Assembly (NCBI GenBank): GCA_051252095.1
Contig: JBPOFK010000003.1
Location: 62,001-126,000 of the forward strand
Source of the DNA: GCA-2401735 sp051252095
GTDB lineage: Bacteria > Pseudomonadota > Gammaproteobacteria > Burkholderiales > Methylophilaceae
Direction: 5' to 3'
Length of the DNA stretch: 64,000 nt
Shown here: in pieces, positions 26,779 through 35,559 of the stretch
Layout of the letters: each line of letters begins with the position of its first letter
Position numbering within the stretch: the stretch's first letter is position 1
The notes under the pieces: model-generated
Seen by the model: the letters and a program-made list of their open reading frames with translations, nothing else
What the model was told of the DNA's origin: nothing
Databases searched by the model: none
Program-made: the position numbers and the translations under genes

Positions 26779-27545
26779 GTGAACTCGCGAAATTACAAGC
26801 TGACTTTCAAGCCAGCATTATCAATCAAGATTACACTATGTTCAAAAAGCGGGTGATTGACGATGCAAAAGTAGGTGCTGAAAAGCGGTTAACTATCTAT
26901 GCAGATGCTTATCGTTTACGCATTATCGAAGTGCTCTCAACGGCTTATGCTAAATTACATCTACTGCTTGGAGATGATTTATTTGATTCCGCAGCTAGGC
27001 AATATATAGACCAATATCCATCTGAATATCGTAATATGCGTTGGGTGGGTGACCGTATGGATGAGCATTTACTCAGGGTGTTGTCACAACATCCCTATGC
27101 CGCTGAGCTAGCGCAGTTTGAATGGGCGTTAGGTTTGGCTTTTGATGCGGAAGATGCTGCTATCGTCACGTTAGAAGAATTAGCTCTTGTCCCAACAGAA
27201 AGATGGGGTGGCTTACGGTTTAAATTACACCCTGCTGTACAATTGTTGGATTTTAAATGGAATGTGATTCCCATATGGCAGGCATTAAATGCGGAAGAAG
27301 CACCACCCCCACCACAACAAAACAATACCGCATGCTTAGTCTGGCGCACCGATTTGAATTCTCACTACCGGTCAATAGATGCGCAAGAGTTTCAGGCCCT
27401 GCTGCAAATTAAAGCAGGTGCTAGTTTTGGGGACTTATGTGAATACTTATACACAGCAATAGAGGGTGCATCAACGCAACAAGCTGCACAATATCTAGCT
27501 AGTTGGTTAGAGGCTGGCATCATCAGTCAAATCAAAATAGATTAG
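26775..27545 (+). CDS. bufC: DUF2063 protein, bufferin maturase partner
   Basis: Partner protein of the MNIO enzyme, 256 residues. The N-terminal part matches the DUF2063 'putative DNA-binding' domain (LQADFQASIINQD, RLTIYADAYRLRIIEVLSTAYAKLHLLLGDDLFDSAARQYID). In characterised MNIO systems such partners bind and present the precursor leader rather than DNA, and that role is assumed here. The C-terminal half carries WRTDLNSHYRSIDAQEFQALLQI, resembling the RiPP recognition-like region. It overlaps bufB by four bases and converges on the DUF1223 gene with a four-base overlap at the stops. Confidence 0.88.
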   Translation: MSELAKLQADFQASIINQDYTMFKKRVIDDAKVGAEKRLTIYADAYRLRIIEVLSTAYAKLHLLLGDDLFDSAARQYIDQYPSEYRNMRWVGDRMDEHLLRVLSQHPYAAELAQFEWALGLAFDAEDAAIVTLEELALVPTERWGGLRFKLHPAVQLLDFKWNVIPIWQALNAEEAPPPPQQNNTACLVWRTDLNSHYRSIDAQEFQALLQIKAGASFGDLCEYLYTAIEGASTQQAAQYLASWLEAGIISQIKID

Positions 27546-28315
27546 CTGCAGAAGTCCAACGCCAAGCTTTGGATGATTTCTCCATTGATACTGTCTTGCA
27601 CAAAAATCACTGCGCCAGCATCACGGCTTTTCCATATTGGTTCCAACTTAAATTGTTTATTAAATTGATTCAGACTATTGATTTGGTATGCACCAAATAA
27701 TTGACGCACTACATAATCATGACGGAGTTCTCGACCAACATTCTCGCCTGCTTTTACGTTTGTCACTAGGCCATTTTCATATAGTGCAACATATACGTCC
27801 GCTTTCTTAATGACATCAGGGCTAACCGCCTCAGCACTGGCTTTTAATGTAATGCTGCCATCTTCTGCACTCATTGCGTCAAGCGTCAAGTTGGCACGTG
27901 AAGCTAATTTTTGCGACTGGTTAATTGCAGTATTCAACCGACTATTATCCCAACCCTTAAAGTCACGGCCGTTAAAAACAAACTGAGGGGTGTAGACGAA
28001 CCCAGCGCCACCAAAAGCAGCTGTTTTACGTTGCCTGTCGCTATACTCAGCCTTAGAGAATTGATCTTTCCAACCAATGTAATCCCAATAATCCACATGA
28101 AAGGCAAGTGGCGTCAATTCATTAGAGCCATGTTTGATTTGGCTAATCCATTTATCTGCGGGCGGGCAACTGCTACAACCTTCGGAGGTATAAAGCTCTA
28201 ATAAAGGAATGGTTTTTTCACCGCTTTTAGCAGAGCATTCAGCAGCGAGGACTTGGCTTTGGCTTAATAGAAGTAAACTGGCGAGCAGGCCTGTAAGTAT
28301 ATTATTTATTTGCAT
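27542..28315 (-). CDS. DUF1223 family thioredoxin-like secreted protein
   Basis: Periplasmic protein of about 257 residues with a signal peptide (ILTGLLASLLLLSQSQVLA) and a thioredoxin-like start carrying LLELYTSEGCSSCPPADKWI, a CxxC redox motif. FHVDYWDYIGWKDQFS is a second family signature. An open frame extends upstream to 28411, but the ATG at 28315 is chosen because it begins the signal peptide and follows GGAG by eight bases. Function is not established. The convergent position next to the copper-linked bufferin genes is suggestive only. Confidence 0.85.
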   Translation of the reverse strand: MQINNILTGLLASLLLLSQSQVLAAECSAKSGEKTIPLLELYTSEGCSSCPPADKWISQIKHGSNELTPLAFHVDYWDYIGWKDQFSKAEYSDRQRKTAAFGGAGFVYTPQFVFNGRDFKGWDNSRLNTAINQSQKLASRANLTLDAMSAEDGSITLKASAEAVSPDVIKKADVYVALYENGLVTNVKAGENVGRELRHDYVVRQLFGAYQINSLNQFNKQFKLEPIWKSRDAGAVIFVQDSINGEIIQSLALDFCS

Positions 28316-28368
28316 GACTAGAACTCCAAATGGGTGGATAGTTGTTAGTCGAGAACATTGACAAAGCC

Positions 28369-29673
28369 TTACACTTCTATTTTTTGCTGATCCGCACCTC
28401 TCGTATTCCAAGGCGCAACTTTAAACAGCAGTAACATTCCAGGAATAGCGAGTAGCGTACACACATAAAAGAACATTTCCCAGCCCAGTGCTTCGACCAT
28501 GCTGCCGGTTAATGCATTAAAAATTGAGCGTGGTACCGCAGATAAGCTGGTGAATAAGGCTAGCTGGGTTGCTGTATATGCAGGATTGGTTTCACGTGCC
28601 ATATAGGCAACATAAGCGACTGTGCCTAGTCCAACGCCTAAGGCTTCGCCACCAATGACAACTGCTAGCATGCCGCGTTCAATAATGCCTATGGATTCAA
28701 ATGGGCCTGCATGAGCGAGCCATGCAAAGCCTAAAATGGTGACTAGTTGCACGATGCCAAATACCCAAAGACCGCGATTAATACCCACTTTAAGCATCCA
28801 GAAACCACCGATAAACCCGCCTAATATTTGCATCACTAAGCCACTGCCTTTAACGATGGTGCCAATGTCGGTATTGCTAAATCCCATGTCAATATAAAAG
28901 GGTGTGGCGAGAGCCGTTGCCATGCTGTCACCAAGTTTGTAAAGCAAGATGAAAAGTAAAACTAGCAATGCATGGTTCAGGCCAGCACGATTGATAAATT
29001 CAGTAAACGGCTCCACAACAGATGCGTATAAGGTTTTTGGTGTTTCTGCGCGATGCGGTTCATTAGCGAAAACGGTCATTAAAATACCCGGAATCATAAA
29101 CAAAGCCACTACCCAAAATACCGATGACCAAGGTAAATGGTCGGATAAGATAAGCGCTAACGCGCCGGGTACCAAGCCAGAAACGCGGTAAGCATTCACA
29201 TGGATACTATTACCTAAACCAAGTTCTTCATCACTTAATATTTCGCGTCTGAAGGCATCAATCACAATATCTTGACTGGCAGAAAATAAAGCAACTAAGG
29301 TTGATACAACCGCTATGCTAGTAATGTTAAGTTGCGGGTTAAAAAAGCCATAAGCACATATGGTGACGAATAAGGCAATTTGCGTAATCAACATCCAACT
29401 ACGGCGGCGACCCATAGGGGCAATCAGATTGTAACGGTCCATGAGTGGCGACCAAATAAACTTCCATGTATAGGGGAGTTGGATGAGTGCAAATACAGCA
29501 ATGGTTTTGAGGTCAACTCCTTCGGTGCGTAACCATGCAGGTACGAGTTGAAAGAGTAGGTAAAGTGGCAAGCCTGAACTAAAGCCAAGCACCATGCAGG
29601 CTAACATGCGTTTATTAAATAAGACGTCTTTTAGGCTAAGTTTTGTTTTGTTGTGACTGTTGTTATTCGGCAT
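28369..29673 (-). CDS. ampG: AmpG-like MFS permease (muropeptide transporter family)
   Basis: Major-facilitator permease of 434 residues with about 12 membrane segments. It carries the AmpG pattern: MLACMVLGFSSGLPLYLLFQLVPAWLRTEGVDLKTIAVFALIQLPYTWKF and, after TM2, WSPLMDRY and GRRRSW. AmpG imports anhydromuropeptides for wall recycling; the exact substrate here is assumed. Fifty-three bases separate its stop from the DUF1223 start, so the two may share a transcript. Confidence 0.85.
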   Translation of the reverse strand: MPNNNSHNKTKLSLKDVLFNKRMLACMVLGFSSGLPLYLLFQLVPAWLRTEGVDLKTIAVFALIQLPYTWKFIWSPLMDRYNLIAPMGRRRSWMLITQIALFVTICAYGFFNPQLNITSIAVVSTLVALFSASQDIVIDAFRREILSDEELGLGNSIHVNAYRVSGLVPGALALILSDHLPWSSVFWVVALFMIPGILMTVFANEPHRAETPKTLYASVVEPFTEFINRAGLNHALLVLLFILLYKLGDSMATALATPFYIDMGFSNTDIGTIVKGSGLVMQILGGFIGGFWMLKVGINRGLWVFGIVQLVTILGFAWLAHAGPFESIGIIERGMLAVVIGGEALGVGLGTVAYVAYMARETNPAYTATQLALFTSLSAVPRSIFNALTGSMVEALGWEMFFYVCTLLAIPGMLLLFKVAPWNTRGADQQKIEV

Positions 29674-29954
29674 GTTGTGTCTTTGTGGATATTAATTCTT
29701 ACGCAACTTTATCATATGTGAGATTTGTAATTAGGTGTAATGTGATTATAGTTTTAATGGCTATTCAATTCACGCTGGTTGTCAATTAAATTAAACTTTT
29801 TTGTGCGTGATTTGTCCCAAATTAAGCTTCTCAATGGAACCAAGCGTTCCACCTACGTTGCGATCATTCTATCTATTTAACGATATACCATCAAAAACTT
29901 GCTAATTGGTTAGCGTCAATTCGTATTTTTACGCACTTTATTAAAGGGGATTTT
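29674..29954. other. Intergenic region between divergent ampG and DUF481 genes
   Basis: An A+T-rich gap of 281 bases serving both divergent genes. It holds a short hairpin, TGGAACCAAGCGTTCCA, near 29834-29850, and an AAGGGGA Shine-Dalgarno sequence before 29955. No open frame with a start and ribosome site, and no strong promoter match, was found. Confidence 0.5.
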
Positions 29955-30968
29955 ATGAAGTTATTAAAAACAATCGCTGTTGTTTCAGTCATTATGTGTC
30001 AGACGGCAAATGCAGATACTGTTAAATTAAAAAATGGGGATGTTTTAACAGGCACTGTCATCAAAAAAGAGACCGATAAACTCGTGTTCAAAACTAAATA
30101 TACGGGTGAAATTAATATAACTTGGACTGATATTGCCAGCTTGAGTACAGATAAGCCTGTAACAGTGATGCTGGCAAATGATTCTAGTTTTACAGGGGAG
30201 ATTAAACAATCAGATGAAGGTCGAGCACAAATCCAGCTTTCAGGTTTAAACACAAATGCAGATGTTGACCTTAAAGATTTGGCTTACATCAACCCGAGCG
30301 CTGAAGTATCGGGTAAAGGTGTTGCATGGTCAGGTCATGCCAATTTGGGCGGTGCAACTTCTCAGGGTAATACGGACAATAGTCAAATCAGGTTTGACAC
30401 TGAAGCAATTGCTAGAACAAAACAGAATCGATATACCATTGGCGCCTATGTCAATCGTGCTAAAGCTGATGGTGAAAGTACCGCCTTTAATAGCAAAGGA
30501 TATACGCAGTATGACCACTTTCTCACTAAGCAGTGGTATGTCTATGCAAATGGCTCGCTGGAAAATGATAAGTTCCGAGATATTAATTTGCGGTCTAGTG
30601 CTGGTATTGGTACTGGTTATCAGTTTTACGAACAAGAAGATTTAAACTTATCTATTGAGGGTGGTGTTAACTATATTAGTACTGATTTTAATCAAGCCGA
30701 AGACGACCGCTATGCTAGTGGTCGCTGGGCACTAAAATATGATCAGTTAGTCTTCCAAAGCGTTAAGTTCTTTCACCAACATGAAGTGTTAGTGAGTTTA
30801 GAGGATGTTGCTAATACATTGGTATTTAGTAAAACTGGGCTAAGAGTACCTATTGCAAATAATTTAAATGCATCGACGCAACTCAATGTTGATTACGCAA
30901 ATCAACCTGCGCAAGGTCGTGAACGTATGGATAGAACACTGTTATTTAGTTTGGGGTACGGTTGGTAA
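29955..30968 (+). CDS. DUF481 outer-membrane protein (YdiY-like)
   Basis: A 337-residue secreted protein with a signal peptide ending TANADT near residue 21, a short N-terminal beta domain (VKLKNGDVLTGTVIKKE, repeated as MLANDSSFTGEIKQS), and a C-terminal DUF481 beta-barrel beginning WSGHANLGGATSQGNTDNSQI and ending with aromatic YGW. The family includes salt-induced outer-membrane protein YdiY; function is unclear. It stands alone between ampG and the iorAB operon. Confidence 0.86.
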   Translation: MKLLKTIAVVSVIMCQTANADTVKLKNGDVLTGTVIKKETDKLVFKTKYTGEINITWTDIASLSTDKPVTVMLANDSSFTGEIKQSDEGRAQIQLSGLNTNADVDLKDLAYINPSAEVSGKGVAWSGHANLGGATSQGNTDNSQIRFDTEAIARTKQNRYTIGAYVNRAKADGESTAFNSKGYTQYDHFLTKQWYVYANGSLENDKFRDINLRSSAGIGTGYQFYEQEDLNLSIEGGVNYISTDFNQAEDDRYASGRWALKYDQLVFQSVKFFHQHEVLVSLEDVANTLVFSKTGLRVPIANNLNASTQLNVDYANQPAQGRERMDRTLLFSLGYGW

Positions 30969-31019
30969 AAGAATAAAGAACTTTAAAATTACTAGTCATA
31001 CGAATTATCAAAGGATGCG

Positions 31020-31025
31020 TATAAT
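31020..31025 (+). promoter_or_regulatory. Candidate -10 box for the iorAB operon
   Basis: A perfect TATAAT about 80 bases before the first ATG of the operon. No good -35 hexamer lies 16-18 bases upstream, so an activator may be needed if this is the promoter. Confidence 0.35.
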
Positions 31026-31103
31026 TAATAATATGTTCATCTAATAACTCTTCAAGCAGGATAGAATTACACACTCAACAAAGAAAAATCGTAAGGAGCG
31101 CAC

Positions 31104-31562
31104 ATGGCCGATTTAAATATTAATGGTGAAACCCTCAGTACAGATTATCCAGACGATACCCCGCTATTATGGGTAATTCGTGATAGCTTAAAAATGACAG
31201 GGACCAAATTTGGTTGTGGTGCCGGCTTATGTGGCGCGTGTACAGTCCACCTTGATGGTCAGCCAGTACGTTCTTGTCAACTCCCACTCTCTGCTGTAGC
31301 AGGTAAAAAAATTGCCACCATTGAGAATGTACATGAATCAAAAGTGGGTGAAGCTGTTCAAAAAGCTTGGCAGAATTTGGATGTGGTGCAATGCGGGTAT
31401 TGCCAGTCTGGGCAAATCATGTCTGCGACAGCATTGCTTACGACAAATCCAAAGCCAACAGATGCTGATATTGATAATGCAATGACCGGCAATATTTGTC
31501 GCTGTGCAACTTACGTGCGAATACGTGCAGCCATTCACCAAGCTGCAAAATCTTTGGCTTAA
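31104..31562 (+). CDS. iorA: (2Fe-2S)-binding subunit of a molybdenum hydroxylase (isoquinoline 1-oxidoreductase alpha type)
   Basis: Small electron-transfer subunit of 152 residues. The plant-type 2Fe-2S cluster motif is CGAGLCGACTVHLDG with a further Cys in RSCQLP. The second cluster, of the xanthine oxidase type, is CGYCQSGQIMSA with NICRCATY. It has no signal peptide, so it is expected to cross the membrane folded with the Tat-carrying IorB. AAGGAG precedes the ATG. The natural substrate cannot be named; aldehydes or N-heterocycles are typical of the family. Confidence 0.93.
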   Translation: MADLNINGETLSTDYPDDTPLLWVIRDSLKMTGTKFGCGAGLCGACTVHLDGQPVRSCQLPLSAVAGKKIATIENVHESKVGEAVQKAWQNLDVVQCGYCQSGQIMSATALLTTNPKPTDADIDNAMTGNICRCATYVRIRAAIHQAAKSLA

Positions 31563-31572
31563 GGAGAACAGC

Positions 31573-33762
31573 ATGAAAAATACACTACTAAACGTTTCCC
31601 GCCGAAATTTTCTTAAAACAAGCGCTGCTTTCACTATTGCGATAGCGATACCTGGCTGCTCAAAAGATCCAAATGACTCAGCTATGGCTGGTGCAGAGGT
31701 AGACGAAGGGGTTTTATCAACCTTTAATGCTTTTGTTAGTGTGAATTCTGACAATACAGTGACTGTGGTTGCCAAGCATCTTGAAATGGGACAAGGCACG
31801 TATACTGGTTTAGCGACTTTAGTGGCAGAAGAGTTAGATGCAGATTGGCTACAAGTTAACGTAGAGGCGGCAGCGGCGGATGCCAAAAAATACAACAATT
31901 TAGATTGGGGCCCATATCAAGGGACAGGGGGTAGCTCTGCGATTAAAAATGCATTTGATCAGATGCGAGAAGCGGGTGCCACCGTAAGAGCCATGCTAGT
32001 ACAAGCAGCGTCCGATGCGTGGAGTGTGCCAGCAAATGAAATTACAGTAAAAGCTGGCGTGCTGAGCCATGCTGATGGTCATCAAGCCAACTTTGGCGAG
32101 CTAGCTGAGGCGGCTGCAGCATTGGGAGTCCCAACGGACGTGGCTTTAAAGGATCCAAAAGATTACCAATTAATTGGCAAACACATTCCACGAAAAGACA
32201 GTAAGAACAAGACGAACGGTAAGGCTATTTTTACGCAAGATATTCAGTTAGAGAACATGTTGGTTGCCGTGGTTGCGCATCCCCCTAAATTTGGTACAGC
32301 AGTCAAATCATTCGATGATAAAGCAGCAAAAGCTGTTAAAGGTGTCATTAGTGTGGTGCAAATTCCCACAGGAGTTGCAGTATTAGCCAATAACTATTGG
32401 ACGGCTAAAAAAGGCCGCGATGCACTTGTCGTTGAGTGGGATGAAAGTAAAGCCTATGCAAAAAGCAGTGATGAAATCATCAGTGAGTATCAGCAGTTAG
32501 TGACTAGTCCTGGAACTGTCGCTAGAAAAGATGGTGATGCCTTAGGTCAATTAAAAGCTAGTAATAAAGTCATTGCTAATACCTATGTATTTCCATTTTT
32601 AGCGCATGCAGCAATGGAACCGCTAAATTGCGTTGTACAGTTTAAAGATGGTGTCTGTGAGGTTTGGAACGGCAATCAGTTGCACACTGTTGACCAATTC
32701 GCTTTATCAAAAGTCTTCGATTTGACGCCTGAAGAAGTGAAAATCAATACGCTTTATGCGGGAGGTAGTTTTGGGCGTAGAGGTAACCCGCATTCAGATT
32801 ATATTTTAGAGGCAGCTAGCATTGTAAAAGCTGCAGGTACACAAGACCCTGTCAAATTGGTATGGTCACGCGAAGATGATATGCATGCTGGATATTATCG
32901 TCCGATATATGTTCATCAGCTTAGTGCAAGCTTGGGAGATAATGGTGTGCCAAACGCTTGGCATCATACCATTGTGGGTCAATCTATTGCCAAAGGCACT
33001 GCTTTTGAAGGTGGCATGGTAAAAGATGGAGTCGATGCCACTTCTGTAGAAGGTGCACAAAATTTGCCATATCAGATTCCCCATTTACAAGTTGATTTAC
33101 ATACAACCAATGACAGCGTAAAAGTGCCCATACAATGGTGGCGCTCTGTTGGTAGTACACATACTGGCTACGCAACGGAGGTTTTTATTAATCAACTCGC
33201 AAAAGAAGCCAATCAAGATCCCATTGCCTATAGACTCAGCCTGTTAAGTAAACATCCTCGTCACGCGGGTGTTCTTCGTCTTGCAGCCGATAAAGCGTCT
33301 GCCATTCCGCAGCAGGAAGGGGTTAAACAAGGTCGAGGCGTGGCTGTTCATGAATCGTTCAGCACACCAGTGGCACAAATCGTTGATATTTCAATTGATA
33401 GTGATGGTAACTTGAAAGTCGAGCGTGTTGTGTGTGCCGTTGACTGTGGTGTTGCTGTAAACCCTGATGTGATTAAAGCGCAAATGGAGGGCAGTATCGG
33501 CTATGCTTTGGCGGCTGCATTAACAGGTGAGATAACACTTGAGAATGGGGTTGTACAACAAAATAATTTTGATGGGTATACCGTATTACGTATTGCCGAT
33601 ATGCCAAAGGTTGAAGTGTATATCGTACCATCAGCAGAAAAACCAACCGGAGTCGGTGAGCCGGGTGTGCCACCACTTGCACCAGCGTTAGCTAATGCAA
33701 TATTTGCAGCAACAGGTAAGCATATTACGCGCTTACCAATTGGTAAGCAGTTAAGCGCATAG
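31573..33762 (+). CDS. iorB: Molybdopterin-binding subunit of a periplasmic molybdenum hydroxylase (isoquinoline 1-oxidoreductase beta type)
   Basis: Catalytic subunit of about 729 residues. The start at 31573 follows AAGGAG and opens with a twin-arginine signal, SRRNFLKTSAAF, ending AIPGC, so the enzyme is exported by Tat and may be lipid-modified. Mo-cofactor motifs include GQGTYTGLATLVAEEL, AGGSFGRRG and the active-site glutamate in GVGEPGVPPLAPALANAI. The family oxidises aldehydes or heterocycles and passes electrons via IorA to a periplasmic cytochrome; none is encoded next to it. An open frame reading upstream to 31504 overlaps iorA and is not the start. Confidence 0.92.
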   Translation: MKNTLLNVSRRNFLKTSAAFTIAIAIPGCSKDPNDSAMAGAEVDEGVLSTFNAFVSVNSDNTVTVVAKHLEMGQGTYTGLATLVAEELDADWLQVNVEAAAADAKKYNNLDWGPYQGTGGSSAIKNAFDQMREAGATVRAMLVQAASDAWSVPANEITVKAGVLSHADGHQANFGELAEAAAALGVPTDVALKDPKDYQLIGKHIPRKDSKNKTNGKAIFTQDIQLENMLVAVVAHPPKFGTAVKSFDDKAAKAVKGVISVVQIPTGVAVLANNYWTAKKGRDALVVEWDESKAYAKSSDEIISEYQQLVTSPGTVARKDGDALGQLKASNKVIANTYVFPFLAHAAMEPLNCVVQFKDGVCEVWNGNQLHTVDQFALSKVFDLTPEEVKINTLYAGGSFGRRGNPHSDYILEAASIVKAAGTQDPVKLVWSREDDMHAGYYRPIYVHQLSASLGDNGVPNAWHHTIVGQSIAKGTAFEGGMVKDGVDATSVEGAQNLPYQIPHLQVDLHTTNDSVKVPIQWWRSVGSTHTGYATEVFINQLAKEANQDPIAYRLSLLSKHPRHAGVLRLAADKASAIPQQEGVKQGRGVAVHESFSTPVAQIVDISIDSDGNLKVERVVCAVDCGVAVNPDVIKAQMEGSIGYALAAALTGEITLENGVVQQNNFDGYTVLRIADMPKVEVYIVPSAEKPTGVGEPGVPPLAPALANAIFAATGKHITRLPIGKQLSA

Positions 33763-33766
33763 GTCA

Positions 33767-34786
33767 ATGGATAGTCAAGATTTAGGGGTGCTCAGCCAAG
33801 CACACGAATGGCTGCAAAAAAGGCGCCATTTATTACTAGTCACTGTGGTTAAAACTTGGGGGTCATCACCAAGGCCCATAGGTGCTTTATTGGCTTTGCG
33901 TGACGATGGCCGTGCTGTGGGCTCAATCTCTGGCGGCTGTATAGAAGATGACTTAATTTACCGATTAAGAAAAGAAGGTATGCCATCGAAGGTAGAGCTG
34001 ATTACTTATGGCGCTACAGCTGAAGAGGCGAGACGCTTGGGCTTGCCATGTGGCGGCAGTATGCAATTGGTTATAGAACCGATACGAGAAAAGAATGCGC
34101 TGCAAAAAGTATTAACTTTATTGAGTCAAGGTAAATTGGTAGCACGTAGGCTGAATATAGAAACACAGCAAAGTGATATTTTTGAAACCACTTCAGAACA
34201 ATTCACAGACTTCAAAGATGGCGTGCTGACTAGCATATATGGACCACGCTTTCGTTTAATTTTAATTGGTGCCGGACAGCTTTCACACTTGTTAGCTAAC
34301 ATAGCGCTCAGTTTGGATTTTTCTGTCACTGTTTGTGATCCGCGTGAAGAGTATGCTGATGGTTGGCACGTACCCAATACATTGCTACGTCGTGAAATGC
34401 CTGATGACGTTGTGATGGAAATGCAACCAGATGCGCGTACCGCCGTGATTACGTTAACACATGACCCTAAGCTGGATGACTTGGCACTCATGGAGGCACT
34501 CAAATCACCTGCATTTTATGTTGCAGCTTTAGGTTCACGTAGCAATAATCGTGAAAGACGTAAGCGCTTACTTTCTTTCGATGTATCGCCAGATCAGGTT
34601 GAAAATCTGCGTGGACCGGCAGGCGTTTTTATTGGTAGTAAAACACCTAGTGAAATTGCGGTCTCAATAGCGGCCGAGCTAGTGGCAGTGAAAAATGGTG
34701 TAGAAGCCAACCGATTGTTTAATGTAAATGATGCGAAGACTGCTTTAGATATTGCCGAAGACTCTCTCAGCAGCTGCCGCATTTAA
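33767..34786 (+). CDS. xdhC: XdhC/CoxI family molybdenum hydroxylase maturation factor
   Basis: Accessory protein that binds molybdenum cofactor and helps insert the sulfurated form into xanthine-dehydrogenase-family enzymes. The N-terminal XdhC_CoxI domain shows VVKTWGSSPRPIGALLAL and GSISGGCIEDDL. The C-terminal Rossmann domain shows RLILIGAGQLSHLLA and LGSRSNNRERRKRL. The length is 339 residues. It starts four bases after iorB, which supports a dedicated role for that enzyme. Confidence 0.93.
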   Translation: MDSQDLGVLSQAHEWLQKRRHLLLVTVVKTWGSSPRPIGALLALRDDGRAVGSISGGCIEDDLIYRLRKEGMPSKVELITYGATAEEARRLGLPCGGSMQLVIEPIREKNALQKVLTLLSQGKLVARRLNIETQQSDIFETTSEQFTDFKDGVLTSIYGPRFRLILIGAGQLSHLLANIALSLDFSVTVCDPREEYADGWHVPNTLLRREMPDDVVMEMQPDARTAVITLTHDPKLDDLALMEALKSPAFYVAALGSRSNNRERRKRLLSFDVSPDQVENLRGPAGVFIGSKTPSEIAVSIAAELVAVKNGVEANRLFNVNDAKTALDIAEDSLSSCRI

Positions 34787-34798
34787 ATGTAGAAAACG

Positions 34799-35365
34799 AT
34801 GCAAGGTATTTTATTAGCAGCGGGTGTTGGAAAACGTTTTCAACAGGATGCCGTTAACCAAGATAAACTGCTAATGGCTTTACCCAATAAAAAGACTGTT
34901 CTCTTCCAAAGTGCGACGGCGCTTATTCAAGCATTGCCCAATAGCATTGCTGTAGTACAACCACATCAAACTAGACGCAAAAGCATCTTGCAGGATTTAG
35001 GCTTTGTAGTTATCGAGAGTATCGGTGCAAAAGACGGCATGGGCCATGCTATTGCTGATGCAGTTAATCAGACAAAAAAAGCACAGGGCTGGTTGATTGC
35101 ATTGGCCGATATGCCCTGGATTAGCTCCTTATTAATACAGCAGGTATCCAACAAGATTACTAGCACTAGTAGTATTGCTGCGCCAAGGTATAACGATAAG
35201 CGAGGGCAGCCTGTGGCTTTTGGATCAGGCTGGTTCAGTCAGCTCGCAAGCTTAGAGGGGGACGTGGGCGCACGTGCACTATTACAAAAAAACAAAATAA
35301 ACTGGGTGGACTGGTGTGATGACACCATCCATCAGGATGTGGATATACCTGCCGATATATTCTAG
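34799..35365 (+). CDS. mocA: MobA-like NTP transferase (molybdenum cofactor cytidylyltransferase, MocA family)
   Basis: A 188-residue nucleotidyltransferase with GILLAAGVGKRFQ (nucleotide-binding loop), AKDGMGHAIADAV, LADMPWI and the later GQPVAFGSGWF. MocA makes the cytosine dinucleotide form of molybdopterin used by many periplasmic molybdenum hydroxylases, which fits its place at the end of the iorAB-xdhC operon. Specificity for CTP rather than GTP is inferred from context. Confidence 0.86.
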   Translation: MQGILLAAGVGKRFQQDAVNQDKLLMALPNKKTVLFQSATALIQALPNSIAVVQPHQTRRKSILQDLGFVVIESIGAKDGMGHAIADAVNQTKKAQGWLIALADMPWISSLLIQQVSNKITSTSSIAAPRYNDKRGQPVAFGSGWFSQLASLEGDVGARALLQKNKINWVDWCDDTIHQDVDIPADIF

Positions 35366-35394
35366 TAATAGATTGTTTAGAGGACGAAGGAATT

Positions 35395-35427
35395 AAAAAA
35401 GCCCACATTACCAAAGGTATTGTGGGC
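35395..35427 (-). terminator. Rho-independent terminator, minus strand
   Basis: GCCCACA (35401-35407) and TGTGGGC (35421-35427), continued by TACC/GGTA after one T-T mismatch, form a long stem. On the minus strand it is followed by six T (35395-35400). It ends the metXW transcript and probably once ended the outer-membrane-factor gene whose remnant lies just before it. Confidence 0.85.
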
Positions 35428-35447
35428 CTGAGGCTAATCAAAGTAGG

Positions 35448-35549
35448 TTAGTGCCAGCCACTGCCTAATGAGCGATATAAGTTAATCATCGCACTCATTT
35501 GTTTTTGCTTGGTTTCTATTAACTTTTTCGTTTTCTGAGTAGATGAGCC
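35448..35549 (-). pseudogene. 3' remnant of an outer-membrane efflux factor (NodT/OprM-like)
   Basis: On the minus strand a frame reads TKKLIETKQKQMSAMINLY followed by RSLGSGWH and a stop (TAA at 35448-35450). The ending resembles the C termini of RND efflux outer-membrane factors, which commonly finish with ...LYRALGGGW. No start codon or body of such a gene is present: immediately upstream is the intact metW. The piece is 20-30 codons long and directly precedes a terminator, so it looks like a leftover after deletion. The assignment rests on a short match. Confidence 0.4.
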
Positions 35550-35559
35550 AAAAATGTTT

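Noticed and set aside
27503..27700. Open frame of 65 codons across the bufC/DUF1223 junction
   Set aside because: It is a shadow of two well-supported genes on opposite strands, with no ribosome site or recognisable product.
31338..31898. Antisense frame of 186 codons across iorA and iorB
   Set aside because: It overlaps two enzymes with intact cofactor motifs and shows no family pattern of its own.
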